Positions 52,618 through 61,630 are shown, counted from the stretch's first letter. The stretch: 64,000 bases of DNA from Nannocystis pusilla (GCF_020073745.1 NZ_JAIRAU010000040.1:62001-126000), one strand, 5' to 3'. A program made the numbers and translations. Notes: generated by a model not told the origin, from the letters alone.

Positions 52618-53454
52618 ATGGACCGCGAACCCTCCGTCACCAGCGCCGCCGTCCTCCTCATCGGCAACGAGCTCCTCAGCGGCAAGATCCGCGACCAGAA
52701 CGGCCACGAGCTGGCGAAGATGATGCGCCGGCGAGGGATCCGCCTGGTCGAGATGTGCACCGTCGAGGACGACCTGGCCGGGATCGGCGAGGCGCTGCTG
52801 CGGCTGCTCGCCCGGGTGCCGCTGGTGTTCACGAGCGGCGGCGTCGGCCCCACCCACGACGACGTGACGATGGAGGCGATCGCCCGCGCCATCGATCGCC
52901 CGCTGCGCCGCGACCCCGACATGGAGCGGACCCTGCGCGCGCACTTCGGCGAGCGCATCACGGAGGCCGCGCTGAAGATGGCCGACCTGCCCGAGGGCAC
53001 CGCGCTGACCGCCGCCAAGGGTTGGCCGGTGATGCGGATCGACCTGCCGGCGCCGGCCTCGGCGGCTCCGGGTGCGCAGCCCGGTGCGCGGCGGATTTAC
53101 GTGTTGCCCGGGATCCCCGAGCTGTGTCGGGCCAAGATCGAGGCGCTCGAGAAGATCCCGGGCGAGCTGCCCGACGCCGGAGGTTGGGCGCTGGAGACCC
53201 TGCACACGGAGATGGACGAGTCGGACCTCGCCGCCCCGTTGAACGCGGTCGTGGCCGACTACCCGGACGTCGAGATCGGGTCCTATCCGCGCTGGCTGAG
53301 CGGCGACGACGGGCGCCTGCGGTGCGTCGTGCGCGTGACCTTTGAGGCCATCGGCGCGCACGCGGGGCGAGCGGGCGACGCCCGGGACGCCCTCGCTCGC
53401 GCGCTCGGTGACGCCGCGGTTCTGGCGGTGCCGGAGGGCGGCGCGCTGTTGTGA
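52618..53454 (+). CDS. CinA-type molybdopterin-binding-domain protein (N-terminal CinA domain only)
   Basis: 278 aa from ATG 52618. It has the MoCF-like fold motifs IGNELLSGKIRDQNGHELA and FTSGGVGPTHDDVTMEAIA, then YVLPGIPEL and a C-terminal half as in the CinA N-terminal module. Full CinA also has an NMN deamidase domain at its C-terminus, which is absent. Proteins of this size may hydrolyse nucleotide sugars or pyrophosphates (ADP-ribose-type), but the substrate is unproven. It is divergent from pyrB. Confidence 0.88.
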   Translation: MDREPSVTSAAVLLIGNELLSGKIRDQNGHELAKMMRRRGIRLVEMCTVEDDLAGIGEALLRLLARVPLVFTSGGVGPTHDDVTMEAIARAIDRPLRRDPDMERTLRAHFGERITEAALKMADLPEGTALTAAKGWPVMRIDLPAPASAAPGAQPGARRIYVLPGIPELCRAKIEALEKIPGELPDAGGWALETLHTEMDESDLAAPLNAVVADYPDVEIGSYPRWLSGDDGRLRCVVRVTFEAIGAHAGRAGDARDALARALGDAAVLAVPEGGALL

Positions 53455-53493
53455 CCATCCCTCCGCCGCGGGTTCCGTGCTAGCTTCCGGCCC

Positions 53494-54012
53494 ATGCGCC
53501 GCAGCTTGACCGCGCTCTTCTTTACCAGCGCATTGCTGGCCGTCTCCGGGTGCAGCCAGCCCAAGAAGGACCTGTTGGCGCTCCCCGCGGCGTACGACCC
53601 GCAAGGCGCCGACCTCACCTTTAATAAGAAGAACCTGGAGAGCTTCAACCTGATGAAGCCCCAGGAGCGCGACGACTTCGTCAAGGCGCTGAAGGACAAG
53701 CCGGGCAGCTTCCGCGGGCAGGCGGTCACCGAGGCGGGCAACGGCATCGCCGCCGGCGTCGAGGGTGCGGAGCACGGCGCGTGGGAGACGTTCGCGCACG
53801 TCGTCGAGCCGGTGCTGTTCGAGATCACGATCGACTACCGGATCTTCTCGACCGAAGAGCTCGGCCGGCCGCTCGGTCGCAACCTCCCGATCTCTTTCAC
53901 GGGCACACTCGTCGATCTGCGCTACGACTCCGAGGCGAAGCCGCGCAAGCTGACCATCCAGGTCAAGGCCGACCAGCTGGAGCTGATCACCGACAAGACC
54001 CCCGCGAGCTGA
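53494..54012 (+). CDS. Small lipoprotein of unknown function
   Basis: 172 aa from ATG 53494, lipobox LAVSGC. The mature part (PKKDLLALPAAYDPQGADLTF) is followed by a beta-rich region with strands such as HVVEPVLFEITIDYRIFS and RKLTIQVKADQLELI. Codon use is slightly less GC-biased than in neighbours. No family recognised. It lies 39 bp after the CinA-type gene and 10 bp before terC, so a three-gene operon is plausible. Confidence 0.7.
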   Translation: MRRSLTALFFTSALLAVSGCSQPKKDLLALPAAYDPQGADLTFNKKNLESFNLMKPQERDDFVKALKDKPGSFRGQAVTEAGNGIAAGVEGAEHGAWETFAHVVEPVLFEITIDYRIFSTEELGRPLGRNLPISFTGTLVDLRYDSEAKPRKLTIQVKADQLELITDKTPAS

Positions 54013-54022
54013 GCGAACGCCC

Positions 54023-54994
54023 TTGCTTGAATCCGTCGGCTCACCCCTGACCTGGGGCGCGTTTCTCGTCGGCATCCTCTTCCTGCTGGCGCTCGACCTC
54101 GGTCTCTTCAACCGCAAGCCGCACCGCGTCTCGATGCGCGAGGCGCTGATGTGGTCGTGCATCTGGGTGCTGCTCAGCCTGGCCTTCAACGGATGGGTCT
54201 GGCACGCCTTCGGTCAGGAGAAGGCGCTCGAGTTCCTCAGCGCCTACGTCATCGAGAAGGCGCTCTCGGTCGACAACATCTTCGTGTTCATCGTGCTGTT
54301 CCGCTACATGCGGGTGCAGCAGGAGTACATGCACCGGATCCTGTTCGCCGGGATCCTCGGCGCGCTGATCCTGCGCGGCGTGTTCATCGTCGCCGGCCTG
54401 GCGCTGATCGAGATGTTCACCGCGGCGCTGTACATCTTCGGCGGCTTCCTCGTGTTCACCGGCCTGCGCCTGCTGTTCGTCCACGAGAGCGGCGAGGGCG
54501 ACGAGGCCGGCCAGGACAACTGGGTCAAGCGCTGGGCCGAGAAGTACCTGCGCGTCACCAAGGACTTCCAGGGCCCGCGCTTCTTCGTCAGCCGCGACGG
54601 CAAGCGCTACGTCACCACCCTGTTCGTCACCCTGCTGATGGTCGAGACCGCCGACGTCGTGTTCGCGCTCGACTCGATCCCCGCCATCTTCGGCATCAGC
54701 ACCGACCCCTTCATCGTCTTCACCAGCAACGTGTGCGCCGTCATGGGCCTGCGCGCCATGTTCTTCCTGCTCGAGAACGTCATCGACCGCTTCTGGCTGC
54801 TCAAGTACGGCCTCGGCCTGGTCCTCTCGTTCGTCGGCGTGAAGATGCTGCTCGGCGTCGGCTACGAGCCGCACATCCCCGCCTTCCACATCCCCGTCGG
54901 CATCTCGCTCGGGGTCGTGTCGGTCCTGATCGGCGGCGCCATCACCCTGAGCCTGCTGTTCCCGCCCGGCCACACCAGCGAGCCGCAGAAGTGA
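54023..54994 (+). CDS. TerC-family integral membrane protein
   Basis: 323 aa from a TTG at 54023. About nine hydrophobic helices carry the TerC acidic motifs: SVDNIFVFIVLF in the first half and ETADVVFALDSIPAIFGIS in the second, a two-fold repeat thought to form a metal path. TerC relatives move manganese or calcium out of the cytoplasm, or load exported enzymes with manganese. The cytoplasmic loop is charged (SGEGDEAGQDNWVKRWAEKYL). Confidence 0.9.
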   Translation: MLESVGSPLTWGAFLVGILFLLALDLGLFNRKPHRVSMREALMWSCIWVLLSLAFNGWVWHAFGQEKALEFLSAYVIEKALSVDNIFVFIVLFRYMRVQQEYMHRILFAGILGALILRGVFIVAGLALIEMFTAALYIFGGFLVFTGLRLLFVHESGEGDEAGQDNWVKRWAEKYLRVTKDFQGPRFFVSRDGKRYVTTLFVTLLMVETADVVFALDSIPAIFGISTDPFIVFTSNVCAVMGLRAMFFLLENVIDRFWLLKYGLGLVLSFVGVKMLLGVGYEPHIPAFHIPVGISLGVVSVLIGGAITLSLLFPPGHTSEPQK

Positions 54995-54995
54995 G

Positions 54996-55033
54996 CTGTC
55001 CGCACGGGCATGTCCGCCAGGACATGTCCCTGC
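54996..55033. repeat. Palindromic repeats after terC
   Basis: CATGTCC (55009-55015) and GGACATG (55020-55026) form a perfect 7-bp stem around GCCA, and GGACATGTCC (55020-55029) is a perfect palindrome. CTGTCC starts the cluster next to the terC stop. Confidence 0.8.
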
Positions 55034-55243
55034 GGCCCTGCTGCAACGCCGCGCGCCGCGTCGCCGCGCCGGGCAGATTCGCCGACCTCGTCTCAGGCAG
55101 TGACGACACGAGCGGGTCCCGGCGGCCGGCGCCTCGTCGCCGCGGAGCGCGCCCCTGACCCCGCCGGCTTCGAGCTGCCGACCGTCTGCACCCACGCGAG
55201 CGCCCTGCGGGAACCCCCGCCCCGTCTTCGTGTCAGACCGGCC

Positions 55244-57046
55244 ATGTCGATCGCCGCGCTCGCGCTCGCCCTCGCCCTCGCTCCGGCCGCCGCGCCAGCC
55301 GGCACTTCGGGACAGGTCACTTCGGGACAGGTTTCTTGGGACAGCGCAGTCGAGGCCGCGCAGGCCGCGGTCCAGCGCGCCGGCCTGGCCAGCCCCGGCC
55401 GCACGACCCGGGCCGAGCTGGCCGGCGCCGTGAAGCTCGGGCGCGCCGAGATCGTGCGCCTGCTCGAGGACCTGTACGCCGCCTGCGACGGCGCCTCCTG
55501 CCCCGCGCTCGCGCGCGAGGACGCCGTCACCCACCTCGTCGACACGCTCGGGGAGATCGGGCTCCCCGCCGACGCGCCCGTGCTGCTGCGGCTCGACGCG
55601 CGCGGCATCTACCGCGCCGGGTCTGCGCTCGAGGCGATCTTGACCCGCGCCATGTCCGACGCGATCCCGCAGGCCCGCTGCGCCCCGCCGAGCGCGAGCG
55701 AGGTCGCGGCCGCCCGCGCCGCCCTGACCGACTTCGCGGTCGTGCGCCGCCACGGCGACGTCCTGCGCGGCGAGGCGCCGACCCCCGCCGAGCTCGACGA
55801 CCTCGCCTACTTCTTCGCCGCGGTGGCCGACGCGGGACCGAGGGTCGGCGGCGCGAGCGAGGCCAACCCCGGCAGCCCGCTGACCCCGGCGACGCCGGAT
55901 CCCGAGAGCGAGCGCCTGGCCGCCGCCGCGGGCGAGGCCAGGAGCCGCGGCGACGTCGCCGGCCTCGTGCGCCACGGTCGCGCCTATCTGGCCCGGCTCG
56001 GCTTCCCCGGCCCGATCCAGGGCAGCGCCGAGAGCACCTGGGCGTGGGGGGGCGCGCGCTACTCCTACGTCTTCCGCGACGTCGCGCTCGGGGCCGAGCT
56101 GCTCGGCGATCCCACCCTGGCCGGCCAGCTCTACCGCCGCGCCGATCCGGGCGGCGGCATGTGTGGGACCAGCGTCTCCGTCCGCTGGGCCGAGCAGCTG
56201 CGCGGCGCGATCCGCAGCGCCGAGCGAGCCGGCGACTGCCGCCCCGCCGTGGCCGAGCGGCTCCTCGACGTGGATGGCCCTCGGGACATGTGGCCGGCGC
56301 CGGCCCCCGACAGCATGGACTACGGCCCTGCGCGTCTGGCCGCCGCCGGCTTCGACGTCCCGCGGCTGTACCGCGGCGCCCTGCTCACCGCCGGTCGCGC
56401 CGGCGACCCCGCGACCCTGCGCGCCGCCCTGGGGCGCGCCCCCGAGCCGCTGCGGACCGCCGCTCTGGCCCGCCTGACGCGCCGCGGCCCGGAGGCCTGG
56501 GAGGCCCGCGTCTACGCGATCGAGGGCCTCGCCGACGTCACCGGTCGCCCCGCGCTCGCCGGGCTCGCTCGCCTGCTCCCCACCCTCGCCGACGACGAGC
56601 GGCGGCGGGCCATCGAGGCCATCGGCGCCGTCGCCAGGCGCCCCGCGTGGGACCCCTGCGACGACGCGGGCGGCATCTTCCTCGGCGGCTTCAGCAGCCA
56701 GTGGGAGCGCCACGTCTCGCACCTCGGCGACAGCTGCGACACCGTCCTGCGCCTCCACGAGTCGGCCCCGATCGCCCGCACGCTCACGCCCTTCCTCGCG
56801 GACCGCGACCCCGACACCCGCGAGGCCGCCGCCGTCGCGCTCGGCCGGATCGGCCACCGCGACGCGCTCCCGGCGCTGCGCGCCCGCCGGCGCGACCCCT
56901 ACACCCCCGCGGACAGCCGGCGCTGCGACGAGGCCGGCTGCCGCTCGTTCTACCCCGTCCGCGAGGCCGTCACCGAGGCGATCGCCAGCATCGCCCAGCT
57001 CAGCCGCCAGGACGCCCGCTGGCGCCGCCACGACCGCAAGCCCTGA
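55244..57046 (+). CDS. Exported HEAT-repeat protein
   Basis: 600 aa from ATG 55244 with a signal peptide (SIAALALALALAPAAAPAG). The mature chain starts with two TSGQV units encoded by repeat-derived DNA (55303-55345). A helical domain with Cys (YAACDGASCPALARED) follows. From about residue 360 there are HEAT-like units (LARLTRRGPEAWEARVYAIEGLADV, DPDTREAAAVALGRIGHRDALPALRARR). HEAT solenoids bind proteins or lyase-like partners; the role is unknown. The 200 bp before it (after the terC repeats) contain no gene. Confidence 0.75.
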   Translation: MSIAALALALALAPAAAPAGTSGQVTSGQVSWDSAVEAAQAAVQRAGLASPGRTTRAELAGAVKLGRAEIVRLLEDLYAACDGASCPALAREDAVTHLVDTLGEIGLPADAPVLLRLDARGIYRAGSALEAILTRAMSDAIPQARCAPPSASEVAAARAALTDFAVVRRHGDVLRGEAPTPAELDDLAYFFAAVADAGPRVGGASEANPGSPLTPATPDPESERLAAAAGEARSRGDVAGLVRHGRAYLARLGFPGPIQGSAESTWAWGGARYSYVFRDVALGAELLGDPTLAGQLYRRADPGGGMCGTSVSVRWAEQLRGAIRSAERAGDCRPAVAERLLDVDGPRDMWPAPAPDSMDYGPARLAAAGFDVPRLYRGALLTAGRAGDPATLRAALGRAPEPLRTAALARLTRRGPEAWEARVYAIEGLADVTGRPALAGLARLLPTLADDERRRAIEAIGAVARRPAWDPCDDAGGIFLGGFSSQWERHVSHLGDSCDTVLRLHESAPIARTLTPFLADRDPDTREAAAVALGRIGHRDALPALRARRRDPYTPADSRRCDEAGCRSFYPVREAVTEAIASIAQLSRQDARWRRHDRKP

Positions 57047-57063
57047 AGATCGCCTGTGCGATC

Positions 57064-57125
57064 GAGCATGTCATCCAAGACATGCTCTGCGAGCCATGTC
57101 CGAACCAACATGTCCCACTGGGCTC
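57064..57125. repeat. Palindromic repeats between converging genes
   Basis: GAGCATGTC (57064-57072) pairs perfectly with GACATGCTC (57079-57087) around a 6-nt loop. Two more units, GCCATGTCCG and AACATGTCCC, follow. The first arm begins 18 nt after the HEAT gene stop. Confidence 0.82.
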
Positions 57126-57142
57126 CGCTCTGGCGCGCCGGC

Positions 57143-58816
57143 CTACAGCCCCTCGAGGTGGGCGCGCTGGACGATGCGGGCGTCGAGCGTCACGTAGCCG
57201 CGGGGTCCGGCGCACAGGCGCACCGGGCTGAGGTCGACCAGCTCGAGCCGGCCCTCGCTGTCGGCGCTGGCGGCCCCGAAGTGGCGGACCAGCGCGTCGA
57301 GGCGGAGGAACAGCCCGGCCAGCTCGCGCAGGCCCGGGTCGTCCTTGCGGCGCAGCGGCACGCCCGCGACGATCGCCTGGGCGAACAGCATCGCCTCGGC
57401 CGGGTCGAGCGGCGACAGCCGCAGCACCACCTCGTGGGCCCCCGCCAGCGCGCGGCCGAACAGCGCCGTCTCGCCGGTTTGCAGCGCCACCGCCCCGCAG
57501 TGGATCTCGAGGCCCTCGCCGATCTGCTCGGCCACCAGCACCCCGTCGAGGTGGGCCGTCGGCGCGCGCTCCTCGACGTTGGCGACGATCGTCGCGTAGG
57601 CCCGGCGGACCGCCGCCGACGTCGTCAGGTCGAGCACCACCGCCCCGAGCTCCTGCTTGCGCCGCAGGTCGGGGCTGACCGCCTTCAGCACCACCGGGAA
57701 CCCGATCTGCTCGGCGAACTGGGCCGCGCCGCTGGCCGAGCCGGCGACCGCCTGGCGCGTCACCTCGATGCCGAACCCGCGCAGCACCACCTTGCTCTCG
57801 TGCTCCGACAGCGCCTGCCCGGCCGAGCGCAGCACCTCCTCCGCGCGGGCCAGCGCCGCCGCGTCGATCGTCGGCGCCGGCTCGTCGGCGGCCGCGCGGG
57901 CCAGCCCCTCCGCGCGCTCGCGGCGGAGCAGCGCCCGCTGGGCCAGGAACGCGTCGGTCGGCGCCCCCGGCGGCAGGCCCGGGTGCGGCGCCTCCATCCC
58001 GCGCTCGTCGCCCTGCAGCGGCAGCGCCCGCCGGGCCTGGCGCCACAGCGCCGTCGTGGCGGATGTCCCTTCAGACATGCCCCCTTCGACATGCTCGTCC
58101 GGACCTGTCCCCGGCGACATGCTCTGCGCGTTCAGCAGCAGCGCCAGCACCCCCGGGCTGGGGAACACCGGCCCGGTCAGGCGCTCGAGCGCGTGGGCGG
58201 CCGCCGCCGGGCCGAGCGACGGGTGGCGCGGGTGGTCGACGCGCGGCGGCTCGACCCCGAGCGGCACCACCACCTGGCGCGTCCCGGCGGCGCGGGCCCA
58301 GCGGGCCCAGCCCGCGTGCAGGCTGTGCGCCGGCACCATCCCCGCGGTGCGGCAGCCCGCCAGCTCCGGCGCCATCAACCACTCCGGCAGCCACGCCGGC
58401 GCCGGGCTCAGCGACAGCCGCGGCGCCGCCCCGGCGGCCTGGAACGCCGCCCGCAGCCCGCCCAGCGCCTCGCGGTCGGGCGCCGCGATCACCAGCTCGC
58501 CGCCCTCGACGATCACCTGCGCCGCCGGCCCGAGCGTCCGCGTCGTCACCCCCGCCGGCAGCTCCGCCCCGGCGATCACCAGCAGCGCCGGCGGCCGCTC
58601 GCGCAGCGCTCGCAGCAGCGTCGGCGACGGCTCGCGGGCGACCACCACCGCCGCGCCCTGCTCGCGCACGCGTCGGGCCAGCGCCGCGTCGGCGAGCACC
58701 TCGGCCGCGCCGGCGAACGCGGGCCCGACGTCCTCGGCGACCAGCGCCTCGCCGGCGAGCAGGGCCCGCAGGGCTGACCTGGCCGAAGAGACAGCTCGTT
58801 CCGGACCGGTCACCAA
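57143..58816 (-). CDS. Acyl-CoA synthetase (NDP-forming)-like ATP-grasp protein
   Basis: 557 aa. The C-terminal 230 residues are an ATP-grasp_5 domain of the acetate-CoA ligase beta type: LSEHESKVVLRGFGIEV, IGFPVVLKAVSPDLRRKQELGAVVL and a final DLSPVRLC. The N-terminal half looks like a CoA-binding / flavodoxin-like alpha subunit, but the usual His loop is not evident, so activity is uncertain. Residues encoded at 58062-58124 (SMSPGTGPDEHVEGGMSEGT) come from in-frame palindromic repeats. It follows the ETF-like gene by 10 bp, in one operon with the DUF507 gene. Confidence 0.75.
   Translation of the reverse strand: MVTGPERAVSSARSALRALLAGEALVAEDVGPAFAGAAEVLADAALARRVREQGAAVVVAREPSPTLLRALRERPPALLVIAGAELPAGVTTRTLGPAAQVIVEGGELVIAAPDREALGGLRAAFQAAGAAPRLSLSPAPAWLPEWLMAPELAGCRTAGMVPAHSLHAGWARWARAAGTRQVVVPLGVEPPRVDHPRHPSLGPAAAAHALERLTGPVFPSPGVLALLLNAQSMSPGTGPDEHVEGGMSEGTSATTALWRQARRALPLQGDERGMEAPHPGLPPGAPTDAFLAQRALLRRERAEGLARAAADEPAPTIDAAALARAEEVLRSAGQALSEHESKVVLRGFGIEVTRQAVAGSASGAAQFAEQIGFPVVLKAVSPDLRRKQELGAVVLDLTTSAAVRRAYATIVANVEERAPTAHLDGVLVAEQIGEGLEIHCGAVALQTGETALFGRALAGAHEVVLRLSPLDPAEAMLFAQAIVAGVPLRRKDDPGLRELAGLFLRLDALVRHFGAASADSEGRLELVDLSPVRLCAGPRGYVTLDARIVQRAHLEGL
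58062..58124 (-). repeat. In-frame palindromic repeats inside the ATP-grasp gene
   Basis: Units TGTCCCTTCAGACATG, TTCGACATG, CGGACCTGTCC and CGACATG occur in a row. The frame passes through and the ATP-grasp domain begins about 100 codons later. Confidence 0.78.
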
Positions 58817-58826
58817 GGCGCGCCCG

Positions 58827-59633
58827 TCACACGATCACCGGCTTCCACAGCTCGCTGTGCAGCTGCTTGACCGCCTCGGGCCACGCGCCGGGCAGCACCC
58901 AGTCGGCGCGGGTCCAGGTCGTGTCGATCTCGGCGCCCTCGCCCGGGAACAGGATCACGCGCGCGCCCGGGCCGCGCGAGGCCAGCACCTCGGGCACCGG
59001 CTGGTCGGCGCCGCCGAGCCACAGCAGCGTGCCCGCGGTGTGCTGGTCGAGGTACTCGGGCCCGACCGGCTTGGCGCCGATCGACGTCAACGCCCCGCGC
59101 GCGGCCTGGTCGAGGTCTTCGCGGGCGAAGTAGCGCAGCGGGCCGCGGCCGCTGTGTTGCTCGAGGCGGGCGACCCACTCCGGCAGGTCGACCAGGCTCG
59201 CCTCGTTGTCGTACTCGGCGTCGATGACCGCCGGCAGCTCGTACCACGGCAGCGTGCCGGCGACGATCGCCGTGATCGCGGCCAGCCGCTCCCACTCGAC
59301 CTCCGGCTCTTGCAGCCACAGCGCCTCGGCGCCGCCGAGCATCTCGGCCGCGGCCAGGCCCTCGTCGGTGTGCGGCACGAACACCAGCAGCGGGTGCAGC
59401 CGCTCCTGCAGCGGGCGCAGACCGGCCGGGCCGAGGAACGTCAGCCCGTCGGCGCCGAACCGGCTCACCGCGCCGATGACGAACTGGTCGGCGCGCCCGG
59501 CGTCGCCGGGGCAGACCGCGCTCACCGTGGCCCCGCGCTCGCTGCCGATGTCGCGGGCGAGGCACAGAGCCGCGGCGCTGGCCGGATGGATCCCCTGCGG
59601 GGTGCGCTGGGCGTAGACCAGGATATGAGCCAT
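58827..59633 (-). CDS. Electron-transfer-flavoprotein alpha-like protein
   Basis: 268 aa. The N-terminus (AHILVYAQRTPQGIHPASAAALCLARDIGSERG) and the internal repeat of alpha/beta units resemble the ETF/adenine-nucleotide hydrolase-like fold. The FAD domain of true EtfA (about 120 C-terminal residues) is not clearly present, and no EtfB gene adjoins. The start codon ATG overlaps the DUF507 stop by one base (TAATG). With the acyl-CoA synthetase-like gene this suggests a redox or acyl-CoA role; that is inference. Confidence 0.5.
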   Translation of the reverse strand: MAHILVYAQRTPQGIHPASAAALCLARDIGSERGATVSAVCPGDAGRADQFVIGAVSRFGADGLTFLGPAGLRPLQERLHPLLVFVPHTDEGLAAAEMLGGAEALWLQEPEVEWERLAAITAIVAGTLPWYELPAVIDAEYDNEASLVDLPEWVARLEQHSGRGPLRYFAREDLDQAARGALTSIGAKPVGPEYLDQHTAGTLLWLGGADQPVPEVLASRGPGARVILFPGEGAEIDTTWTRADWVLPGAWPEAVKQLHSELWKPVIV

Positions 59634-60145
59634 TAGTCGAGACCGTGCTTCCGTTTGATGAGCTCGAGCTGCTTTTGGTACTCGATCTCGAACGTCGAGG
59701 TGTTCTCGGTGAGGTGCTTGAGGTGGCGCCGCACCTCGCGGTCGAGATCCTCGTCGGCCTGCATGTGGCGGCGCAGGATCTCCTTGAGCTTCTTCCGGAT
59801 CACCGAGTCCTCGGCGTAGATCTCGCTGACGAACTTGCTCTGCATGAACAGCTCGAGCAGCTGGTTGGCGATCCAGTTCAAGGCCTCTTCCCCGATCCCG
59901 AAGTCCTGCTCCTCCGCCATCGAGCGCTTGACCTTGAACAGGTCGGAGTAGGCCAGCTTCTTCCGCTCGAGCTCGTCCTTGGCGCGGTCGGTGAGCTCGC
60001 GGTCCTTGCGTCGGTACTCCTTGAGGATCGACTCGACATCCCGTTTGAACTCTTCACGGTCGCTGACCTCGAGGTCGCCCGCCTCGACCAGGCTCTTGTT
60101 CACGGCTTCGACGATCGTCGAGATCTTACTTGAATAAAGACGCAT
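59633..60145 (-). CDS. DUF507-family protein
   Basis: 170 aa from ATG 60145. DUF507 motifs appear twice in tandem (RLYSSKISTIVEAVNKSLVEAGD and a later FVSEIYAEDSVIRKKLKEILRRHM). The chain is highly charged and helical (EYRRKDRELTDRAKDELERKKL). Codons are less GC-biased and the protein is Lys/Glu-rich, unlike neighbours. DUF507 is widespread in deltaproteobacteria, function unknown. It is first of a three-gene operon and divergent from the NUDIX gene. Confidence 0.88.
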   Translation of the reverse strand: MRLYSSKISTIVEAVNKSLVEAGDLEVSDREEFKRDVESILKEYRRKDRELTDRAKDELERKKLAYSDLFKVKRSMAEEQDFGIGEEALNWIANQLLELFMQSKFVSEIYAEDSVIRKKLKEILRRHMQADEDLDREVRRHLKHLTENTSTFEIEYQKQLELIKRKHGLD

Positions 60146-60207
60146 GGGGTGGGCCGAGGATAGGCGTAGCTTTTCCGAGCGTCCAGGGTGCGGTACCAAC
60201 CACGGCC

Positions 60208-60672
60208 GTGCAGCCCCGCCTCATCGTCGCCGCCGCCCTCGTCTGGCTCGGCCCCCACCGCCTCCTCGTCCAGCGACGCCCGGCCGGCGCCCGCCACGGC
60301 GCCGGCGCCCTCGAGCTCCCCGGGGGGAAGGTCGAGCCCGGTGAGTCACCGCGCGCCGCGCTGCGGCGTGAGCTCGTCGAGGAGTGGGGCCCCGCCGCCG
60401 CCGAACTGCCCATCGGCCCCGTCGCCGAGGTCCTGCACCACGTCTACCCCGGCCCGGGCCCGGAGGTCCTGCTGGTCGTCTACCACGTCGACGCCGGCGC
60501 CTGGCAGAACACCGAGTGGCTCGCCGCCCTGCGCCTCGAGGCCGACGCCGCCGTCGTCGGCCACGACCTCGAAAGCCTGCCCGTGGCCGAATTCCTGGCC
60601 GCAGACCGAGAATTCATCGACGACGTCCGCGCCGGCCGGGTCCAGCCCCCGACGCTCCCCTTCCGTCCCTGA
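60208..60672 (+). CDS. NUDIX hydrolase (MutT-like)
   Basis: 154 aa from a GTG at 60208; earlier in-frame starts would overlap the divergent gene. The NUDIX box GGKVEPGESPRAALRRELVEEWG is complete (GX5EX7REUXEEXG). The flanks (IVAAALVWLGPHRLLVQRRP, LPVAEFLAAD) match MutT-type 8-oxo-dGTP or related nucleoside diphosphate hydrolases. It would clean damaged nucleotides in the cytoplasm. Confidence 0.9.
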   Translation: MQPRLIVAAALVWLGPHRLLVQRRPAGARHGAGALELPGGKVEPGESPRAALRRELVEEWGPAAAELPIGPVAEVLHHVYPGPGPEVLLVVYHVDAGAWQNTEWLAALRLEADAAVVGHDLESLPVAEFLAADREFIDDVRAGRVQPPTLPFRP

Positions 60673-61255
60673 GCGTCCCTGCCAGCCCCCGCCCGTCCGG
60701 GCCCTCGCGCGCCGCGCCCTGCGCCTGTCCCCGGCCCTCGCGGCGACCCGCCGCCCGGCCGCGATCCGGCGCACACACCCTGCGAGCCGATCGCGCGCCC
60801 GGCCGCCCGCGGACACGCCGTCTTGCGCAGCCGCACGACCTGTCCGCGAGGACATCTTCCCGCGGCACGATCTCACGGCCCTGCGCGAGGCCCGCTCGCC
60901 CCGTACCCGCAGCCCCTGCCGCGTCGCCTGCTCGCGACCTCGACGCACCCGCACCCCCGCCCGCCCCCGGCCCTCTCGACCCTCCGCCCGCCCTGGCCCT
61001 CTCGACGCGCCCGCCTCGCTCCCGCCTGCTCACGACCCTCCGTTCACCTGCAGTCCTGCCCGCCCCCGCCCTCTCGACGCGCCCGCCTCGCTCCGCACGT
61101 GCGCCGCGACCCCTCGGCGCCGTGCAGTCCTGCCCGCACGAGCGGCCGGTTCGCCGCGTGTCTCGCGGCCCGGCGATCTCGCGCACAACCTGTCTCTTCA
61201 GCCAGCCCGCCGTCTGCGCGTGACGGCCGCCCGGCCGCGGCGTATGGTCGGGGCG
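60673..61255. other. Non-coding C-rich spacer with internal direct repeats
   Basis: No supported gene in 583 bp. The plus strand is C-rich with many TCTCGACGCG-type words. A 27-bp segment (60995-61021) recurs exactly at 61067-61093, and GCAGTCCTGCCCGC occurs at 61049 and 61123. Weak copies of the palindromic element lie at about 60838-60857 (CTGTCCGCGAGGACAT) and 61188-61204. Long frames here are Pro/Arg low-complexity and look spurious. Confidence 0.6.
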
Positions 61256-61621
61256 ATGTCCGCGCCTCGCAATTTCTCGGAGTTCTGGCCGTTCTACCTC
61301 GGCGAACATCGCCACCCCGTCAACCGCGCCCTGCACTACTTCGGCACCGGCAGCGCCTACCTGTTCCTGGCCTGGATCGCCTGGCACGGCCGCTGGAGCC
61401 TGTTCCCGCTCGCGCTCGTCATCGGCTACGGCCCGGCGTGGGTCGGCCACTTCTTCATCGAGCGCAACAAGCCCGCCAGCTTCAAGTTCCCGCTGTGGTC
61501 CCTGTTCGGCGACATGAAGATGTTGCGCCTCAAGCTCACCGGGCGCATGCGCGGCGAGATGATCCGCCTGTTCGGCAGCACCGCCCCGGCCCCCGACGCT
61601 CCGCAGCGCGCCCGCACCTGA
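61256..61621 (+). CDS. DUF962 / Mpo1-like membrane protein
   Basis: 121 aa from ATG 61256. It has the family start NFSEFWPFYLGEHRHPVNRALHYFGT, then two hydrophobic helices and GYGPAWVGHFFIERNKPASFKFPLWSLFGD. The His residues (EHRHPVNRALHYFG, GHFFIERN) match the metal ligands of yeast Mpo1, a dioxygenase for 2-hydroxy fatty acids. The bacterial role is untested. It lies alone, followed by palindromic repeats. Confidence 0.9.
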   Translation: MSAPRNFSEFWPFYLGEHRHPVNRALHYFGTGSAYLFLAWIAWHGRWSLFPLALVIGYGPAWVGHFFIERNKPASFKFPLWSLFGDMKMLRLKLTGRMRGEMIRLFGSTAPAPDAPQRART

Positions 61622-61630
61622 CTTTGTCGC

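Noticed and set aside
60673-61255. Coding region in the C-rich spacer
   Set aside because: Long frames are open in several phases with Pro/Arg/Ser repeats and no consistent third-position signal.
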